From positions 15,395,978-15,459,977 of the forward strand of contig CM043961.1 in NCBI GenBank assembly GCA_014529385.2: 64,000 nucleotides of DNA, read 5' to 3'. The position numbers and the translations under genes were made by a program. This DNA comes from Adiantum capillus-veneris (Eukaryota; Streptophyta; Polypodiopsida; Polypodiales; Pteridaceae). Shown piece after piece: positions 46,224-57,855 of the stretch (its first letter is position 1; each line of letters starts with the position of its first letter). Under the pieces are notes generated by a model, which did no database searches, had not been told where the DNA came from, and saw only the letters and a program-made list of their open reading frames with translations.

Positions 46224-47382
46224 CCAGAAGGGTTTGTTGAGAAAGGCAAGGAAGATTGGGTATGCCAGTTGTTAAAGAGTCTTTATGGCTTACAACAATC
46301 ACCGAGGGCATGGTACCAAATTCCACAAGTTTATGCTTTCTCAAGGCTACAAACGTAGTGAGTTCGATCACTGTCTATATACAAAGAAGGCTAAGGATGG
46401 TAGTTGGCTGATCCTTATTTTGTATGTGGATGACATGTTGATTGTTGGCAAGCACTTGGAAGAAATTTCAGCTTTGAAGTCAAAGATGGCAAAATCGTTT
46501 GACATGAAAGACATGGGTGAGGCAAGTCATATACTTGGTATGCGCATTGAGAGAGACAGATCAAAGAAGTTGATTTGGTTATCTCAAACAGAGTATATTG
46601 ACAAGGTTTTGCAACGTTTCAATATGGAGAAGGGAAAGGCGTTGAGTGTTCCATTGCCACCATATGTGAAACTTAGCAAACAAGATTGTCCTGTGTCTGA
46701 GGAAGAACAGGCTGAAATGGATAAGATTCCATATGCGTCTGCAGTGGGTAGTTTGATGTATGCAATGATTGCTACTCGCCCAGACATTGCATTTGCAGTG
46801 GGAGTAGTAAGTCCATACATGTCAAACCCAGGCAAGAAACATTGGGAGGCAGTGAAAGGAATATTGAGATACCTGAAAGCTACAAAGAGTATGCGTATAT
46901 GCTATGGGAGTCAGGAGCTAAGTGTAAAGGGTTTTACAGACTTAGATTATGCAGGTGACTTAGACAACCGAAGGTCTACGTCAGGGTATGTCTTTACATT
47001 GGCTGGTGGAGCAGTATCATGGCGTTCTAGATTACAAGATTGTGTTACTCAGTCTACTACAGAGGCTGAATATGTTGCAGCATCAGAGGCATGCAAAGAA
47101 TCAATTTGGCTTAATCGACTAGTAACAGATTTGGGAATCAAAGAAGAGATGCTTGTGTTATATTGTGATAGTCAAAGTGCTATACAATTGGCTCGCAATC
47201 CAGTTTATCACTCAAAGACAAAGCATGTGGATGTGAAGTATCATTTCATCAGGGAAATGCTCGAGGATAAGCAACTTCAGCTTGTCAAAGTTCACACCAC
47301 AGAAAATCCTCCTGATCTACTTACAAAAGGACTTCCCTTAGAGAGCTTTGCGCATTTTCGCAAGCAGTTAGGTGTAGGGTAG
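46224..47382 (+). pseudogene. Copia RT C-terminus and RNase H (out of frame with Gag-Pol)
   Basis: PEGFVEKGKEDW and LLKSLYGLQQSPRAWY continue directly after the TAG in the first frame; a small indel near 46.32 kb then moves the reading to another frame (46285-47382): FHKFMLSQGY, YVDDMLIVG (RT catalytic Asp pair), LRYLKATKS, DYAGD, STTEAEYVA and YCDSQSA (RNase H acidic residues), and the tail DVKYHFIREML. Catalytic residues look intact; only the stop and the shift separate them from Gag-Pol. The RNase H end is 87 bp before the 3' LTR. Confidence 0.93.
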
Positions 47383-47469
47383 TACATCACTTCTCTACAT
47401 CTCTTGTATATTAGCTTGTATAGTAGCTTCTCTCACTCTTAAAGTACCACATTGGACTAAGTGGGAGGT

Positions 47470-47661
47470 TGTTGGGGTATAAAGCCCAATGTGGTCGCCC
47501 AAGTAAGTGGGCGGGCCGCCAGGTATGTACACATATTCTTTTGTAAAAACCTAATAAGAACTCACTATGCTCTACACATTACAGTAGAGCGAGTTCACCA
47601 TATCGTCGTGCTCTTCTTCTCGCACTCTCTCTCGTGTCGCACTTCCGCTCGTACTCCTTCA
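47470..47661 (+). repeat. 3' LTR of young Copia element
   Basis: 192 bp, no difference from the 5' LTR that I can see. It ends 554 bp before the receptor kinase start codon and has the same orientation as that gene. Confidence 0.96.
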
Positions 47662-47666
47662 ACACC

Positions 47667-48215
47667 ATCTAAAAGCGTTTGTAGACAGCCCTCAAAAACG
47701 AAAATGTATGCCCCATAGCTTTCCGTAGTTTTATGGCACCCTCTTCCACAAATTTTGGGGGTAACCTGCAGTGACTGCTACAATTTAGATAGGGGGTGTC
47801 TCAACCACCCCCTACATCCAAAGAAATACCATTTGGATAGGCTATAAGAGGTAAAAGGAGTAGGGATGCTAGAAATAGAATAAAAGCAAAGGGCTATAGC
47901 AAGTCACGTTTGGGGATATGGGGGGTATGGGAAGCTGGATGTCATTTTTTAGGGCTCTCCAAAAAATAATGGGTCCATGCTCCTTAAATGGCCTATGGGG
48001 GAGCCTCTAAGCAGCCAAGAATAGCAGAGGAGAAAATTGTCAAAAAAATGAGGCCTGCTCTCTGCAACTGCAGAAAACAGCACATCGCATGCGAGGGTGA
48101 AGGCGTGCGCTGGAGAGAGAGAGAGAGAGAGAGACCTCCTGGTCCTGTATTTCGTAGGGACATTATGTTCTGTTGCTATAAAAGGGGGAAGGGAAAGGGT
48201 GAAAGTGTTAGAAAA
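47667..48215 (+). promoter_or_regulatory. Upstream region of the receptor kinase gene
   Basis: It holds a (GA)n tract at 48115-48134 and a TATA-like CTATAAAAGGGG at 48176-48187. A start 25-30 bp after that TATA would leave a 5' UTR of under 15 bases before ATG 48216, so transcription may begin further upstream. The reading frame is open from 47988, but the added N-terminus is not signal-like. Confidence 0.45.
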
Positions 48216-51200
48216 ATGAGCCGTGAGCTAGTGGTGGTTATAGTGGGGTTTTGGGTGGCGCGGCTGGTGGCGGCAGGAGTTGACCATAGCGGGGCAGAGC
48301 TCTCCCTGGCAGCGCTACTGGACTTCAAAAACGGGCTGGCAGACGCTGCGGCCCTTGCAAGCTGGCGTACAAATGCATCCTACTGCACTTGGGCAGGCGT
48401 GACCTGCGATCACAGCGGTCACCACCGAGTACTGGGCTTGAGCCTCTCTCGATTGCTCTTGCAAGGCTCCATCTCCCCTGCTCTCTCCAACCTCACCTTC
48501 CTTCGTTATCTCGACCTCTCCCACAATCTACTGACCGGGGAAATTCCGATTCATCTTCCTCCTCGCCTGCGAGTCCTCATCCTCACCCAGAACCACCTCC
48601 ACGGCCCCCTGCCCACCTCTCTCGCCTCCCTCCCTATCCTCGAGGAGCTCACCCTTGACCAAAATTGGCTCCATGGGTCTCTCCCTCCTCAGCTCTCGAA
48701 CTGCTCACAGCTCCAAGAGCTCAATGTTGCCCAGAACAACCTCACCGGCACCATCCCGCCTACCCTCGGTGACCTTCCCAAGCTGGGGAACATCTTGCTC
48801 TGGTTCAACAGCTTTACTGGCACTCTGCCTCCATCTCTTGCGAATTGTTCCCTGCTCTCTCAAATGGAGATCGCCATCATCCCCACTCTGGGCGGCCCCA
48901 TCCCGCCAGAATACGGTCAATTACAACAGCTTCTTATACTCCACCTCTACTCCAATAACCTCTCTGGCATACTACCTCCAGCACTCAGCAATTGCACCCA
49001 ATTGAGAGACCTCTCTCTCTTCTCCAATCGCCTCTCAGGGGACCTGCCAGGCTCTTTTGGCAAACTGAAAGTGCTGCAAGTCCTCAACCTGCACAACAAC
49101 AGCTTATCCGCCCCAATTCCCTCCAGGCTAAGCAACTGCACACACATGGTTTTCATGGACCTATCATTCAATTCCTTCAGTGGTCAGATTCCTCAGGAAA
49201 TAGGCACCATCTCCTTCACAGCGGCGGACATTGATGGAATTCCATATGCAAATTTCATCCAGTCTGGGAGCCCCACCGGTGGACACCTCAATTTGCGCAA
49301 CAACACTTTCAGTGGGGAAATACCCAAAACTCTTGGCAACTGCTCCAACCTTAGCTACCTGTATTTGCACTTCAACAATCTGCAAGGTTCAATCCCCCAA
49401 GAGATTGGCGAGTTAAACAAGCTACTGGAGCTATACATGACAGCAAACCAACTGACAGGTTCACTACCCTCCTCTCTCGGCAAACTACCTCAACTACAGA
49501 GATTTCTGGCAAACGCAAATCACCTACACGGATCCATCCCCGAAAGTTATGCTAATCTCACAAAACTGTCCGAACTTGACCTTGGTGGCAACCAGCTGGA
49601 GGGAGCCATTCCAAACAACATAGGATTGTTGGCTGCCATGAGGCATCTTGTGCTCATACATAACAACCTCTCCGGTACACTACCCCCATCCTTGAGCAAC
49701 TGCACTCAGATTCAGAAGCTTCACCTCAACTACAATGCATTCTTTGGCCTATTGCCGCCCTTCATAGCTAACTTTCCCCATCTCAACGACTTGAATTTAT
49801 CTGCAAACCAATTCAGCGGCCATTTGCCTATATCATTCATGAATGCCACGGCATTGGTCAGTATTTCCATTGCTCAAAATCATCTACAAGGACCCATACC
49901 AAGTATCTTTGGATTGCTATCTAGCCTCCAATTGTTGGACCTTCATGAAAACCGACTCCAGGGGAGTATCCCAAGTGAACTAAGCAGATGTACAGCCCTC
50001 TTTGAGCTGGATCTCCATAGCAACTACTTCCAGGGACCCCTTCCAAAAGACTTAGGGCATCTCTCTTCCATGAGACGTTTGAAATTGCGACAAAATGTTC
50101 TACAAGGCAACATCCCTGACAGTCTTGGAAATTGCCACAAGTTGGAAGATGTCGATTTGTCGCATAATAATTTTACAGGGTCCATACCGGTAAGCCTGGT
50201 TACCCTCCCGTCCCTCGCTTTGAGCCTCCAAATGTCTCACAACTTCCTTACTGGAGCAATACCGAATGAGATTCGGAATTTGCAGCTCATTCAGAGCATT
50301 GATTTGTCTTTCAACAGGCTGTCGGGCGCTATCCCTTCTAGCATTTCTGAGTGCACCTCTCTCCAGGCCTTGAGTCTTTCACACAACAGTTTAAATGGGA
50401 GCATTCCTGGAACGCTAGGGAAGCTTCAAAATCTGGTCTCCCTCGACATCTCTGCCAACAACTTAGCAGGGCAAATACCTGATCAACTTAGTGCCATACC
50501 AAAACTGCACTATTTCAATGTCTCTCATAATCACCTGACAGGTCCCATTCCCACAATGCCATCTTTACAAAACTTAACAGCTGCATCATTTGCAGACAAT
50601 GCAGGGCTTTGTGGCCCTCCCCTTGCATTGCCATGCCTGAGGGCCAGTGATTTTCAATCCAAATTCAGAAGAGCAGCTCTTATCATTGGTACAGTTGGGC
50701 CTGTACTTATCATTGTGTGCTTGTTGTTATGGTTCAACCATAAATGGCAGCGAGGAAAGGCTGAAAGATGCCTGCTCTTGCAAGGTAACCTTGCATGCTT
50801 GCCTTTACCTTGAATATTACTTGCAGTCCATCTTCAAACAGTTAATTGATAACAACTTTGTGCCCTGCTTTTGTTTTAGATCCCTTAGAACATGTATTAT
50901 TGCACGTAACAGCTGAGGAGCTTGAGGTGGCCACAAGTGGGTTCAATGAGGAAAGCCTTCTGGGAAGCGGTGCTACCAGCAAGGTCTACAAAGCTGTATT
51001 GAAAACTGGACGGGAGGTGGCTGTGAAGAAGTTCAACCAGGATGTTGGCGGTGGCGACGCAGAGGGCTTCTTTCGGAAGGAATGCGAAATCCTAAGCAAA
51101 ATAAGACACAGGAATCTTGTAGCTGTTTTGAGCACCTGCTGCAATCTTGAGATGAAAACGTTGGTGTTGGAATACATGCCAAATGGGAGCCTCGAAAAGC

Positions 51201-52137
51201 TTTTATTCGAAGGCAATAGCTTCGAGTTGGAATGGAACAAGATCCTCAACATAGCACTGGATATTGGGAAGGCATTACTGTACTTGCATCATGAGTGCCC
51301 TGAGCCTGTTATACATTGCGACTTGAAACCAAGCAATGTCCTGCTTGATAAGGCTTACACAGCACATGTTTCGGATTTCGGTTTGGCGAAAATTCTCAGC
51401 CCCAACGCCAGTTCTTACACAGCATCCATTTTCAGGGGTTCTATTGGGTACATTGCACCAGGTAGGCCTTATCACTTCATACATATGAGCACACAGACAC
51501 ACATGTGTTCAATGAAGTGTTTTTGTTTACAAGACATCTTGCAAAAGCCTACATGCGCACAACAATGCACACTGTTATGTTTGAACGGGGGCAATTCATA
51601 TGAGCATGTTCAGAAAACAGAGGTGCTGTGAGAGTGTGCATGTGTGGGTGTGTGTGCAAGCCATATGCATATCGTTGTAGGTGTATGTAGTGGTTGCATG
51701 TATGTCTAATCATGATTGTCCATGTTGTATGTGTACACATGTCCATGTAGCCATGCCTGGTGTTTTGATGGTAAAGTGCTTCCATGGTGGGTAATGCTAC
51801 TACAGAGTGTGCTGAGCGTTGCGTCTATTCAAAGAAGGGAGACATGTACAGCTATGGAGTGGTAGTGCTGTGTTTGATAACTCAGAAGCAGCCAACAAAT
51901 GAGCTCTTTAGTGAGATGGGCGTTGATATGCCAACCTGGGTGAGGGGGTTCTTCCCAGAGAGATTTCTCTACGCGGTAAGTCCTGCATTGCGCAGCCAAG
52001 TGGAGGGCGCAGAAAACAATGAAAAGCAGATGCTTCAGATGATGAAGATGGCCCTCTTGTGCACATCCAAAACTCCATCACAGCGCCCAACAGCAAGGAA
52101 CGTGGTGCAAGGCCTGACACAGATCATGAGGCACTGA
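48216..52137 (+). CDS. LRR receptor-like kinase, non-RD (FLS2/EFR-like class XII type)
   Basis: Three exons: 48216-50784, 50880-51461, 51806-52137, all with GT-AG introns and matching phases; about 1160 residues. I chose ATG 48216 because it starts a signal peptide (MSRELVVVIVGFWVARLVAA). An LRRNT-like head (SYCTWAGVTC) precedes about 24 plant LRRs (L-x-x-N-x-L-x-G-x-I/L-P), broken by a ~25-residue insert near residues 328-352. The TM helix is about 819-838. The kinase has GSGATSKV (885-892), Lys 906, Glu 924, HCD 1002-1004 (Cys in place of Arg: non-RD), DFG 1022-1024 and an APE rebuilt across intron 2. By family knowledge such kinases sit at the plasma membrane and often sense microbial patterns; ligand unknown. 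It looks intact. Confidence 0.93.
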
Positions 52138-52319
52138 AGGGAAATCTCTTGAAACGCAGAAACGGCAGCAGAGACTAGCTTTCTCGTTGTTGTCTTTTAT
52201 TTTTATCTTGATTTTCAAAGAAGGTTTTAGAGGCATTCACAAGGGATGGGAGACAAATTTGAAATAAGCAATACAGTTCAAATATGCCAGCATTATGAAG
52301 AGCAACGCTTGGGAGCGAG
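52138..52319 (+). other. 3' flank of the receptor kinase gene
   Basis: T-rich sequence follows the stop; no perfect AATAAA is seen. Confidence 0.4.
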
Positions 52320-52570
52320 TGGATCAACCAGCAAAGAAGAAGGTCATGGGTACAAAGTGGATTGGGAAATCCAAAAACAAGGCTGATTGCTCACTAGAAA
52401 AGCACAAAGCTGCCACCAAATGGATGTAAAATCAGATTTTCTAGATGGTCATTTCAAAGAGAACTTAGAGGAGGTATATGTAGCCCACCCACTACCCATT
52501 CAAAATATAAGTTGTGCAAATTGAAAAAGGCTTTGTATGGCTTAAAGCTAGCATCAAGAGCACTAGCTTG
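52320..52570 (+). pseudogene. Decayed Copia reverse transcriptase fragment
   Basis: Shifting frames read KKVMGTKWIGKSKNKADC, LEKHKA, QMDVKSDFLDGHFKE and LEEVYVAHPLP, then KRLCMA, in the order of the RT core 'K-x-K-x-x-x-G-x-x-x-K-x-K-A-R', 'Q-M-D-V-K-x-A-F-L-x-G' and 'V-Y-x-x-Q-P'. Short deletions and stops interrupt it. It has no visible LTRs and is a different, older copy than the 42714 element. Confidence 0.8.
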
Positions 52571-53064
52571 TGCGATCTGTCTATCGGCGGGTCTCGCTCG
52601 CTCTTACTATGACACAAATTATTAAATTAATTAATGATATTTGTTTATATGCTATCGATCCCGGTTACTCCATGTTGGGTGTGTGTGTGTGTGTGCGTGA
52701 GAGAGAGAGAAGGGGGGGAGAGAGAGGGGGAGGGAGAATATTATCGTGCATTTGTGTCGTGTTTTGACTTATGCTTGCAAACATTTCATACAGATTGTCT
52801 TTTCTCCCTCTACATCATTACCAAAAAGACTGTGCTATTTCAACAAAATCAAGATATTGAGCTGGAGCTTGACATACTTCTCTTAAATCTTTTTTTTAAA
52901 CACTATCACCAATAACTTACGAATACTTATTTACCCATTGTTCAAATGCGAGTTTTTGTCTCACGTTGTCTTTGGCCCCTTTAGACTACTCCTGTTACAT
53001 TTAACCTTTTCGCATCTTTCTCTTCTTCTTCTCCCTTTCGCGCACACTCACACACACACACACA

Positions 53065-53109
<45 letters not shown>

Positions 53110-53170
53110 CATATTAGCACATCACTAAAGAGACATTTCAAACCAAACAAAATCAGTTTTTACATTATTG
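52571..53170. repeat. Microsatellite-rich spacer
   Basis: (GT)n(GA)n at about 52678-52735 and (CA)n(GA)n at about 53047-53106; no gene. A ~60-bp stretch around 52840-52890 (CAACAAAATCAAGATATTGAGCTGGAGCTTGACA) is echoed at 53220-53270, a local duplication. Confidence 0.7.
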
Positions 53171-53575
53171 TCAGAAAGGCTCGGGAATATATCTACATAA
53201 CACTCTTAGTCGTGCTATTTCAACAGGATCAAGATATTGAGTTGGAGCTCTACAAACTTCTCTTAAATCTATTTTTTGAACCCAGCTCAAGTAAATCTTG
53301 TAACGATGAATCAACCCAAGCTCTTGCTTTAAGAGCATGAGTCTAAGATTGGGAAAGAAATAGGGATCAAGCAACCTGATGTAAATCGTGTCCAACTCTT
53401 CATCTATATATGACCCCCAAATAGTGTAGTTTTTCTCGATCACTTCCCATGCCCATTGCCATCCCCATTCAGCAGGTAACAAACTTTCTTCAAGGGCATC
53501 AATAATAAGATTTTTTACACTTGGAAAAATATTCACAATTTCATGGGCCATTTAATTGGCTGCAAGAAAAGAGGG
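53171..53575 (-). pseudogene. Unrecognised minus-strand exon (127 codons)
   Basis: It reads MAHEIVNIFPSVKNLIIDAL to LRVLCRYIPEPF and stop. A CAG acceptor-like site lies just upstream (TTGCAGCCAATTAA on the minus strand). The composition is protein-like (WGWQWAWEVIEKNY, LDPYFFPNLRLMLLK), but no family is recognised. It is the last of a series of minus-strand exon-like pieces running from 56.1 kb. Confidence 0.45.
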
Positions 53576-53601
53576 CAACATTAGTACTGAAAGCTTAAAA
53601 T

Positions 53602-53603
<2 letters not shown>

Positions 53604-53636
<33 letters not shown>
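53604..53636. repeat. Microsatellite (GA)n
   Basis: About 16 GA units between two exon-like pieces of the minus strand; a second, (CT)n, lies at 54250-54296. Confidence 0.93.
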
Positions 53637-53639
<3 letters not shown>

Positions 53640-53839
53640 CAACATGGCCACTTGTTGAAAGTGCACTTAAACACTTAAAAAAAGTATAAGCGCAACACGA
53701 AAATATAACAGCCATGCCAAAATAAAGCTGCATTGCCAAAAAGTGTCAAGAGATCCACAAGGTCAAAGTCTTTACAACAACCTCAATGTTTTTGTTTACA
53801 ACAACGACACATATTCTACTCTATAATTGGACGGTTGAG

Positions 53840-54115
53840 GATCACTCCAATATATCCCATTGATAAACTTCACAATTAATTTCAAAACTTGAAACTCTTC
53901 ATGTGAATATAAGATTTATGATTGTGATATATCTTTCGCAACTGAATATCACAACCACAAACATTGACATAATAAATATCAATCATATGTAGTTCTTGTA
54001 GGACTCTCATCAATTTTATTTCGCTCAATATTTGTGACACTTTGCATAGTGAAATGCTTAAGCGTCCACAATTCACATACCACCCATCTGCATATGAATA
54101 CACCCAATGATGCCA
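53840..54115 (-). pseudogene. Unrecognised minus-strand exon-like frame
   Basis: It reads VYSYADGWYVNCGRLSISL, LMRVLQELHMIDIYYVN and FEINCEVYQWDILE before a stop. Unknown family; it lies between 53171-53575 and the tandem gene copy at 54415-55075. Confidence 0.4.
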
Positions 54116-54246
54116 CTAACACCATGTACCATTTCCTTGACAAATGTACTCTTCCTTAACTTTCAAATAGATCATCATCTTTATATGTATTGGGAGAATA
54201 GCCAATACATCATGACCCATGTTGACCTACATTAGCAATTAGCAAA

Positions 54247-54299
<53 letters not shown>

Positions 54300-54414
54300 T
54301 TAACCTATGTAGTAGATAAAAACCCACTTCAATAAGCCAACAATAAGTAAAAAATATGGTTCTTAGAATTCTTAGACAATGGATCAAAGTGTTCGATCAG
54401 CTAAAGAAGTTGAC

Positions 54415-55075
54415 TCTACGACACACTCTACTTGGAACTCTCAAGATCCAAGGTCCAATACGTCGAACACTGCGACCGAGGCATCGAGGTGAGTCACCCA
54501 AAGAATAGATTCTAAACATCCATTCATTCACTCCATAGGGACCGTATGAAAAGTTGCAATTGAGAGGCCGTTGCATACCTAACTCTCGTACAATGATTCG
54601 CATATCATTTATATCAAACTCTATATGATAATAACCTACAACACTTCTAAAATATCGTGCTTCATATAATGCAAGACAGAATGTCTACAATAATATTGAA
54701 CCCTGCAATTAAGATAACAACCAACCATTCAAGCATAAAAAGTAACAACACATTTAGTGTCACATGGATTCAAGTTCAAGCTATACGCACCGAAGGATCT
54801 CAAAATCTTCGATAATACGAACAATATCCTCAGCATGTGCAGGACCCCTCCACAATGGAGGATCTAGAAAAAAACGTCGCACGTGTAAATATACAAAATA
54901 AAGACCACAAAGTTCTCATTCATGGTAAAAGTAAGTATCAATATACAAAATAAAGACCACAAAGTTCTCATTCATGGTAGAAGTAATTATCAAAGATAAG
55001 ATTTTACATACCTCTAATATAAGAAGGTACATCATTCAGGGTGTACGAAACCATGATGTATCGTGCCATTCTTTA
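54415..55075 (-). pseudogene. Unrecognised gene, tandem copy 2
   Basis: Minus-strand exons: about 55075-55016 (MARYIMVSYTLNDVPSYIR), 54875-54790 (DPPLWRGPAHAEDIV and IIEDFEILR), and about 54697-54415 (TFCLALYEARYFRSVVGYYH, IEFDINDMRIIVREL ... RVNFFS, stop). The first intron splits the Asp codon of the DPP motif after its first base, exactly as in the copy at 55620-56134. No domain is recognised. The second intron contains or borders sequence with no repeat; a 52-bp tandem duplication (54889-54992) sits in the first intron. Confidence 0.5.
54889..54992. repeat. 52-bp tandem duplication
   Basis: ATATACAAAATAAAGACCAC begins both copies (54889 and 54941), which are almost identical. Confidence 0.9.
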
Positions 55076-55185
55076 TCTACTCTAACTGCAGAGACTTAGA
55101 AGTTTAAGAGCAAGAGAGATGAAATAGAATAAAGAAAACTTTAATGATCATACTGTAGAGATGTAAAATTTAAGTGAAGGATTTA

Positions 55186-55199
55186 AGAGAGAGAGAGAG

Positions 55200-55254
<55 letters not shown>

Positions 55255-55357
55255 TGAAAGCAATTCAAAAAACTTTGAAATTTCATAACTTCACAAAGAT
55301 GCTTTGAATATTTTGAATATAGTAGAGCTAATACAAAAGAGTTATTCAAAGTGTATC

Positions 55358-55404
<47 letters not shown>

Positions 55405-55508
55405 GAAAGCAATTCAAAAGACTTTGAAATTTCACAACTTCACAAAGATGCTTTGAATATTTTGAACGTAGCAGAGCTAATACAAAATAGTTATTCAAAG
55501 TGTAGCCT
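55186..55508. repeat. 149-bp tandem duplication with (GA)n tracts
   Basis: A 107-bp segment starting AATGAAAGCAATTCAAAA lies at 55253-55359 and again at 55402-55508 with about six differences; each copy is preceded by a long (GA)n run. It lies between the two tandem gene copies. Confidence 0.92.
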
Positions 55509-55619
55509 TCGAGAGACCACATTAGGGATTCTATAAGTCCAAGGATCTATATTGTATACATTTTGCAAGATACGGGGGGGTGTTTCAACTTGAGTAAATA
55601 TCCTCATTTGATATAGTGT

Positions 55620-56134
55620 AGTGCGGTCTCCAGCAACCCCCACCTGTTGTGCATTGAGACTGGCCTCTCGTCACTCACAAACCAAATATTAACTTGGATC
55701 TGACGATGCTCATGCTCCAAAGAAAAGGCTACATGGTAGTATCCAAGAACTTCAATAGCCATATCTCTATGTAAGTATAGCATTTCATAAACACCTACAG
55801 TGATAAATCCTCAATGGCAGTGATCTCTGCAATGGCATCCATGAATTATGTAGAGCATTAAAAGCTTAAAACTACCAATATACCATATAAAACTCTTACA
55901 ATATAATATGAGTTGTATCAAATAAGATCACCAAAAACATAGTAGGAACTCTTCCCCTCCATTGCGGTGGATCTTCAACAAAGTAAGTCAATGTATAAGC
56001 CAATCTTTTCAAGAAAATAATAGGTCCAGTTAATACACTAAATTAAAAAAGAAGATAAATACCTCGAATGAATTCAGTGATATGACCCACTACATAGGAT
56101 GCACTGCGTCGAGGATCCATTTGTGGCCAATTCT
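55620..56134 (-). pseudogene. Unrecognised gene, tandem copy 1
   Basis: Minus-strand exons: about 56134-56064 (SKNWPQMDPRRSASYVVGHI, TEFIR), about 55963-55925 (DPPQWRGRVPTMF), about 55860-55830 (EITAIEDLSL), and about 55800-55620 (VYEMLYLHRDMAIEVLGYYH, VAFSLEHEHRQIQV to HYIK, stop). It matches copy 2 in 'IR-DPP-x-WRG' and 'YE-x-x-YF/L...GYYH', with the same intron phase at DPP. It follows the Helitron helicase end by about 80 bp, so both copies may be Helitron cargo. Function unknown. Confidence 0.5.
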
Positions 56135-56217
56135 TTGATCTAAGAGATATCAATAAAATTTAACATCAATTGTGTCGGACATTAACTGAGACCCACAATG
56201 TCAATTTGAACTTATTG

Positions 56218-56436
56218 TTATGAGTTCGCTAGTTGCAATACTTCCTTGAATACAATGTTTGGAGTGTAGTAACACTCCGCTAATTGAGTGTTTTCAATAT
56301 TGACAACAATCCTCATGTCAGCTGCACTTCGCACACGTGACATTGCAACATACAATTTTCCATGAGATAAGATCGATGATGCAAGATATAGTCCGAGAAT
56401 TCCCAGTGTTTGCCCTTGTGCTTTGTTGATAGTCAT
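56218..56436 (-). pseudogene. Helitron Pif1-like helicase, C-terminal motif
   Basis: MTINKAQGQTLGILGLYLAS and GKLYVAMSRVRSAADM are helicase motifs V and VI. It is separated from the main part by about 300 bp of decayed coding sequence and ends at the stop at 56218. Confidence 0.92.
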
Positions 56437-56733
56437 CCCAAAAGCAAGCCTAGAAACTGACGACGCTTCATTTGAAATGGAAGCCCCTGATGGTTTCCAA
56501 TAATAAAGTCAATCCTTGGAAATAAAAACTCTCTCTCCAATATTCGATCCTGTAACTATCTCTTTCTCAATTACCTTATGATGAAATTGCTTGCATATCA
56601 ATCTGGTTCCGTTACACAAACCACGTCTTGGATCCAAATTTCACAGCAACATGACAAGAGCATTCTCTTTCAAGACTAAGGCATGATGTGGAAAACCACC
56701 ACCAAGAGTAAGGCTATTCAGATATTTAATTGT

Positions 56734-57855
56734 TTACAAACGTGTGTTTTCCTCTGACATACAAATTGAATCTGCACTAAGATACTCTTTGCAAACTCCA
56801 TGCATTCTTTGCAATGCATAATCATTGATTAAATCCACCTCTTTATTCCGCGGTGCAAGTATTACTCGATCTCTGAAAAAACTTGCATGATCTTGCACAT
56901 GACACAAATCTTCATATATAAAACCTAGAAGATCCACCAAACTATTTCCTGGAAGCATCATGTGTGAAGGTATTTTGACTCTATCTAAGTCTCCTCGATC
57001 AACCATATCCCCATTGCCAATATCAAGCACCCAGCGCGAAAAACTTTGTTGAAGAGCATTTTGACCACATTCAAGTATGCGCATATTTTTGGTAAGCCTC
57101 AATATCTTCGTACATTTCCATATGTGAGAATGACAAAATGAAGCATTTACCATGTCTGCACGACTACCTTTTGGTACAACAGGTAGTATTTGTCGAAAAT
57201 CGCCTCCAAGCAAAACAACTTTTCCACCAAACAAAGTATTTCGCTGCATAATATCTCTTATAGTTCTGTCCACTGCTTCAAATGCATAGCGATGTGTCAT
57301 GGGATCTTCATCCCATATAAGCAAAGCTGCATTCCTTAGAAGTTCTGCAAGTTGACTATTTACCTTTATATTGCAAGTTGCTTCAGAGTGAAGATCCAAA
57401 GGTATCTTAAACCTAGAATGAGTAGTTCTTCCATTACTCAAAAGCAAAGCTGCAATACCTGAAGATGCACATGCAAGAGCAGTTCTACAACTTCCTCGCA
57501 ATCGTGAAAGAAGTGCATTGTATAGGTAAGTTTTTCCTGAGCCACCAGGACCATCTAAGAAAAATACCTTCCCTGAACGTTTGTCAACATCTTGCAGCAC
57601 TTGGTGGTAGGCATCTCGCTGATCCTCATTTAAGGAAGTCTCCATACGATCTGCTATATTACGTTGCTCATCAACATGAAACATCGTCCCTTCAGCCATT
57701 GCACCGATTTCACTTAAGGATGCCATTGTTGAGTCTATTGCAGGAAACATATAATCGCAAAGCCTCTTCCTATGTTGTTGCAAAAAGCACTCTATATGAA
57801 GCAAAGCTTGATTTTTTGCCACATCAAACGGTACACTTGCATCTGAAATATGCAT
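56734..57855 (-). pseudogene. Helitron Pif1-like helicase, main part
   Basis: 373 residues: LNEDQRDAYHQVL, Walker A GPGGSGKTYLYNALL near residue 103, IWDEDPMTHRYAFEAVDR (Walker B; the usual 'DE-x-x-M' is kept as DEDPM), LLGGDFRQILPVVPKG, LTKNMR and ILAPRN. It is a superfamily 1B (Pif1) helicase. The frame ends at 56734 and the C-terminal motif is at 56218-56436. Confidence 0.92.

Larger units (their letters stand above)
42714..47661 (+). mobile_element. Young Ty1/Copia element (4948 bp)
   Basis: Two 192-bp LTRs (42714-42905, 47470-47661) look identical base for base. The target duplication is ACACC (42709-42713 and 47662-47666). The PBS TGGTATCACAGC starts at 42908 and the PPT TAAGTGGGAGGT precedes the 3' LTR. 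LTR ends, length and PPT match the element at 23236, so both belong to one lineage. The gag-pol order protease, integrase, RT, RNase H is Copia-type. A nonsense codon and a frameshift break pol despite the young LTRs. Confidence 0.97.
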
